From Siminovitchia terrae (GTDB lineage Bacteria; Bacillota; Bacilli; Bacillales; Bacillaceae_C): a stretch of DNA of 64,000 nt. Both the position numbers and the translations under genes were made by a program. This document shows positions 63,485-64,000 of this stretch, piece after piece. Under the pieces are notes generated by a model. The model was not told where the DNA came from, searched no databases, and saw nothing but the letters and a program-made list of their open reading frames with translations. The stretch's first letter is position 1. The number at the start of each line of letters is the position of its first letter. The DNA lies in contig NZ_QYTW02000003.1 in the NCBI RefSeq assembly GCF_003605405.2, positions 186,001 through 250,000 of the forward strand, written 5' to 3'.

Positions 63485-64000
63485 TCACTCAATATTTTGT
63501 ACCTGTTCACGCAACTTTTCAATCAACACTTTCATTTCAACCGCTATAATGGCAATGTTTGAATCACTCGCTTTGGAACCGATCGTATTCACTTCCCGAT
63601 TCATTTCTTGTATGATGAAATCCATTTTTCTTCCAATTGGTCCACTCGCAAGAAACGCTTCCCTAAATTGGGATATGTGGCTTATAAGTCTTGCCATTTC
63701 TTCACTTATATCGGCCTTTTCAGCAAAGATTGCAGCTTCGGAAACAATCCTTGCTTCATCTATTTTGTCCCTAATCATTTCAGATAATTTGGTTTGAAGC
63801 CTTTCAAAATATGTTTTTTGAACTAATGGGGAAAGTTCCTTTATCCTCTTAACAAGTTCTTCCAAGGAGTTTATGTAGGTTTCCAATTCAATTGATAATG
63901 AGTTGCCTTCCGTTTCCCGCATTTTCAATACTTGGCAGGATGCATCATCGGCAGCACTCAATAATAAAGAAAAAACATCGCCATCAATATCGCCTGTTTC
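63485..64000 (-). CDS. yloC: YicC/YloC family endoribonuclease, C-terminal part
   Basis: About 171 C-terminal codons of a roughly 290-residue protein; the frame stays open to the window edge. Visible motifs are DGDVFSLLLSAADDASCQVL, the helical NSLEELVKRIKELSPLVQK, and the conserved end GPIGRKMDFIIQEMNREVNT followed by IGSKASD. YicC-family proteins are RNases linked to small-RNA turnover in E. coli; YloC in B. subtilis is an endoribonuclease. It stands before remA and gmk. Confidence 0.92.
   Translation of the reverse strand, partial: ETGDIDGDVFSLLLSAADDASCQVLKMRETEGNSLSIELETYINSLEELVKRIKELSPLVQKTYFERLQTKLSEMIRDKIDEARIVSEAAIFAEKADISEEMARLISHISQFREAFLASGPIGRKMDFIIQEMNREVNTIGSKASDSNIAIIAVEMKVLIEKLREQVQNIE

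Overview
The window is a stretch of core chromosome from a low-to-moderate-GC, endospore-forming, flagellated Firmicute of the family Bacillaceae (Bacillus sensu lato). Gene order follows the Bacillus subtilis fla/che-to-yloC region almost gene for gene, read on the minus strand. The tiny sporulation gene spoVM, the CodY and FapR regulators and the prkC/prpC pair support this. I cannot name the species from sequence alone.

Layout from high to low coordinates, which is the direction of transcription. (1) 64000-50600: yloC (partial), remA, gmk, rpoZ, coaBC, priA, def, fmt, rsmB, prpC, prkC, rsgA, rpe, thiN and spoVM. These cover nucleotide and CoA synthesis, replication restart, formyl-Met handling, rRNA methylation, Ser/Thr kinase signalling and ribosome assembly. 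(2) 50270-49400: rpmB, the only plus-strand gene, lies in a non-coding area full of repeats and hairpins. (3) 49400-40750: yloU, fakA, recG, then the FapR-controlled lipid operon fapR-plsX-fabD-fabG-acpP, then rnc. A clear FapR operator overlaps the start of the fapR transcript. (4) 40750-31400: smc, ftsY, ylxM, ffh, rpsP, khpA, ylqD, rimM, trmD and rplS, with several strong SigA-type promoters and terminators. (5) 31300-24000: a signal peptidase gene, rbgA, rnhB, the FliK-like/FlhB-like pair ylqG-ylqH, sucC, sucD and dprA. (6) 23400-15700: topA, trmFO, xerC, hslV, hslU and codY, with two repeat-rich gaps around topA. (7) 15500-1: the fla/che operon from flgB through fliR into the first 25 codons of flhB, encoding the basal-body rod, MS ring, switch, export ATPase complex, hook and export gate.

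Compared with the B. subtilis order from memory, three genes expected at fixed positions are absent: cheY between fliY and fliZ, rlmN between rsmB and prpC, and sdaAB-sdaAA between fakA and recG. The gaps left are 103, 53 and 31 bases, too short to hold them. The flgD-flgE gap holds only what looks like a broken small ORF.

The most interesting signals are: the translationally coupled ylqG-ylqH pair, which looks like a second, stand-alone copy of the flagellar hook-length/export-switch module; a hairpin-dense segment at 49563-49824 overlapping two mini-ORFs that overlap each other by four bases; a dispersed imperfect-palindrome repeat family around topA and spoVM; likely non-standard start codons for fmt (ATT) and ylqG (CTG); and paired dyads in the leader of the signal peptidase gene. 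No tRNA, rRNA, CRISPR array, prophage or complete insertion sequence was seen.
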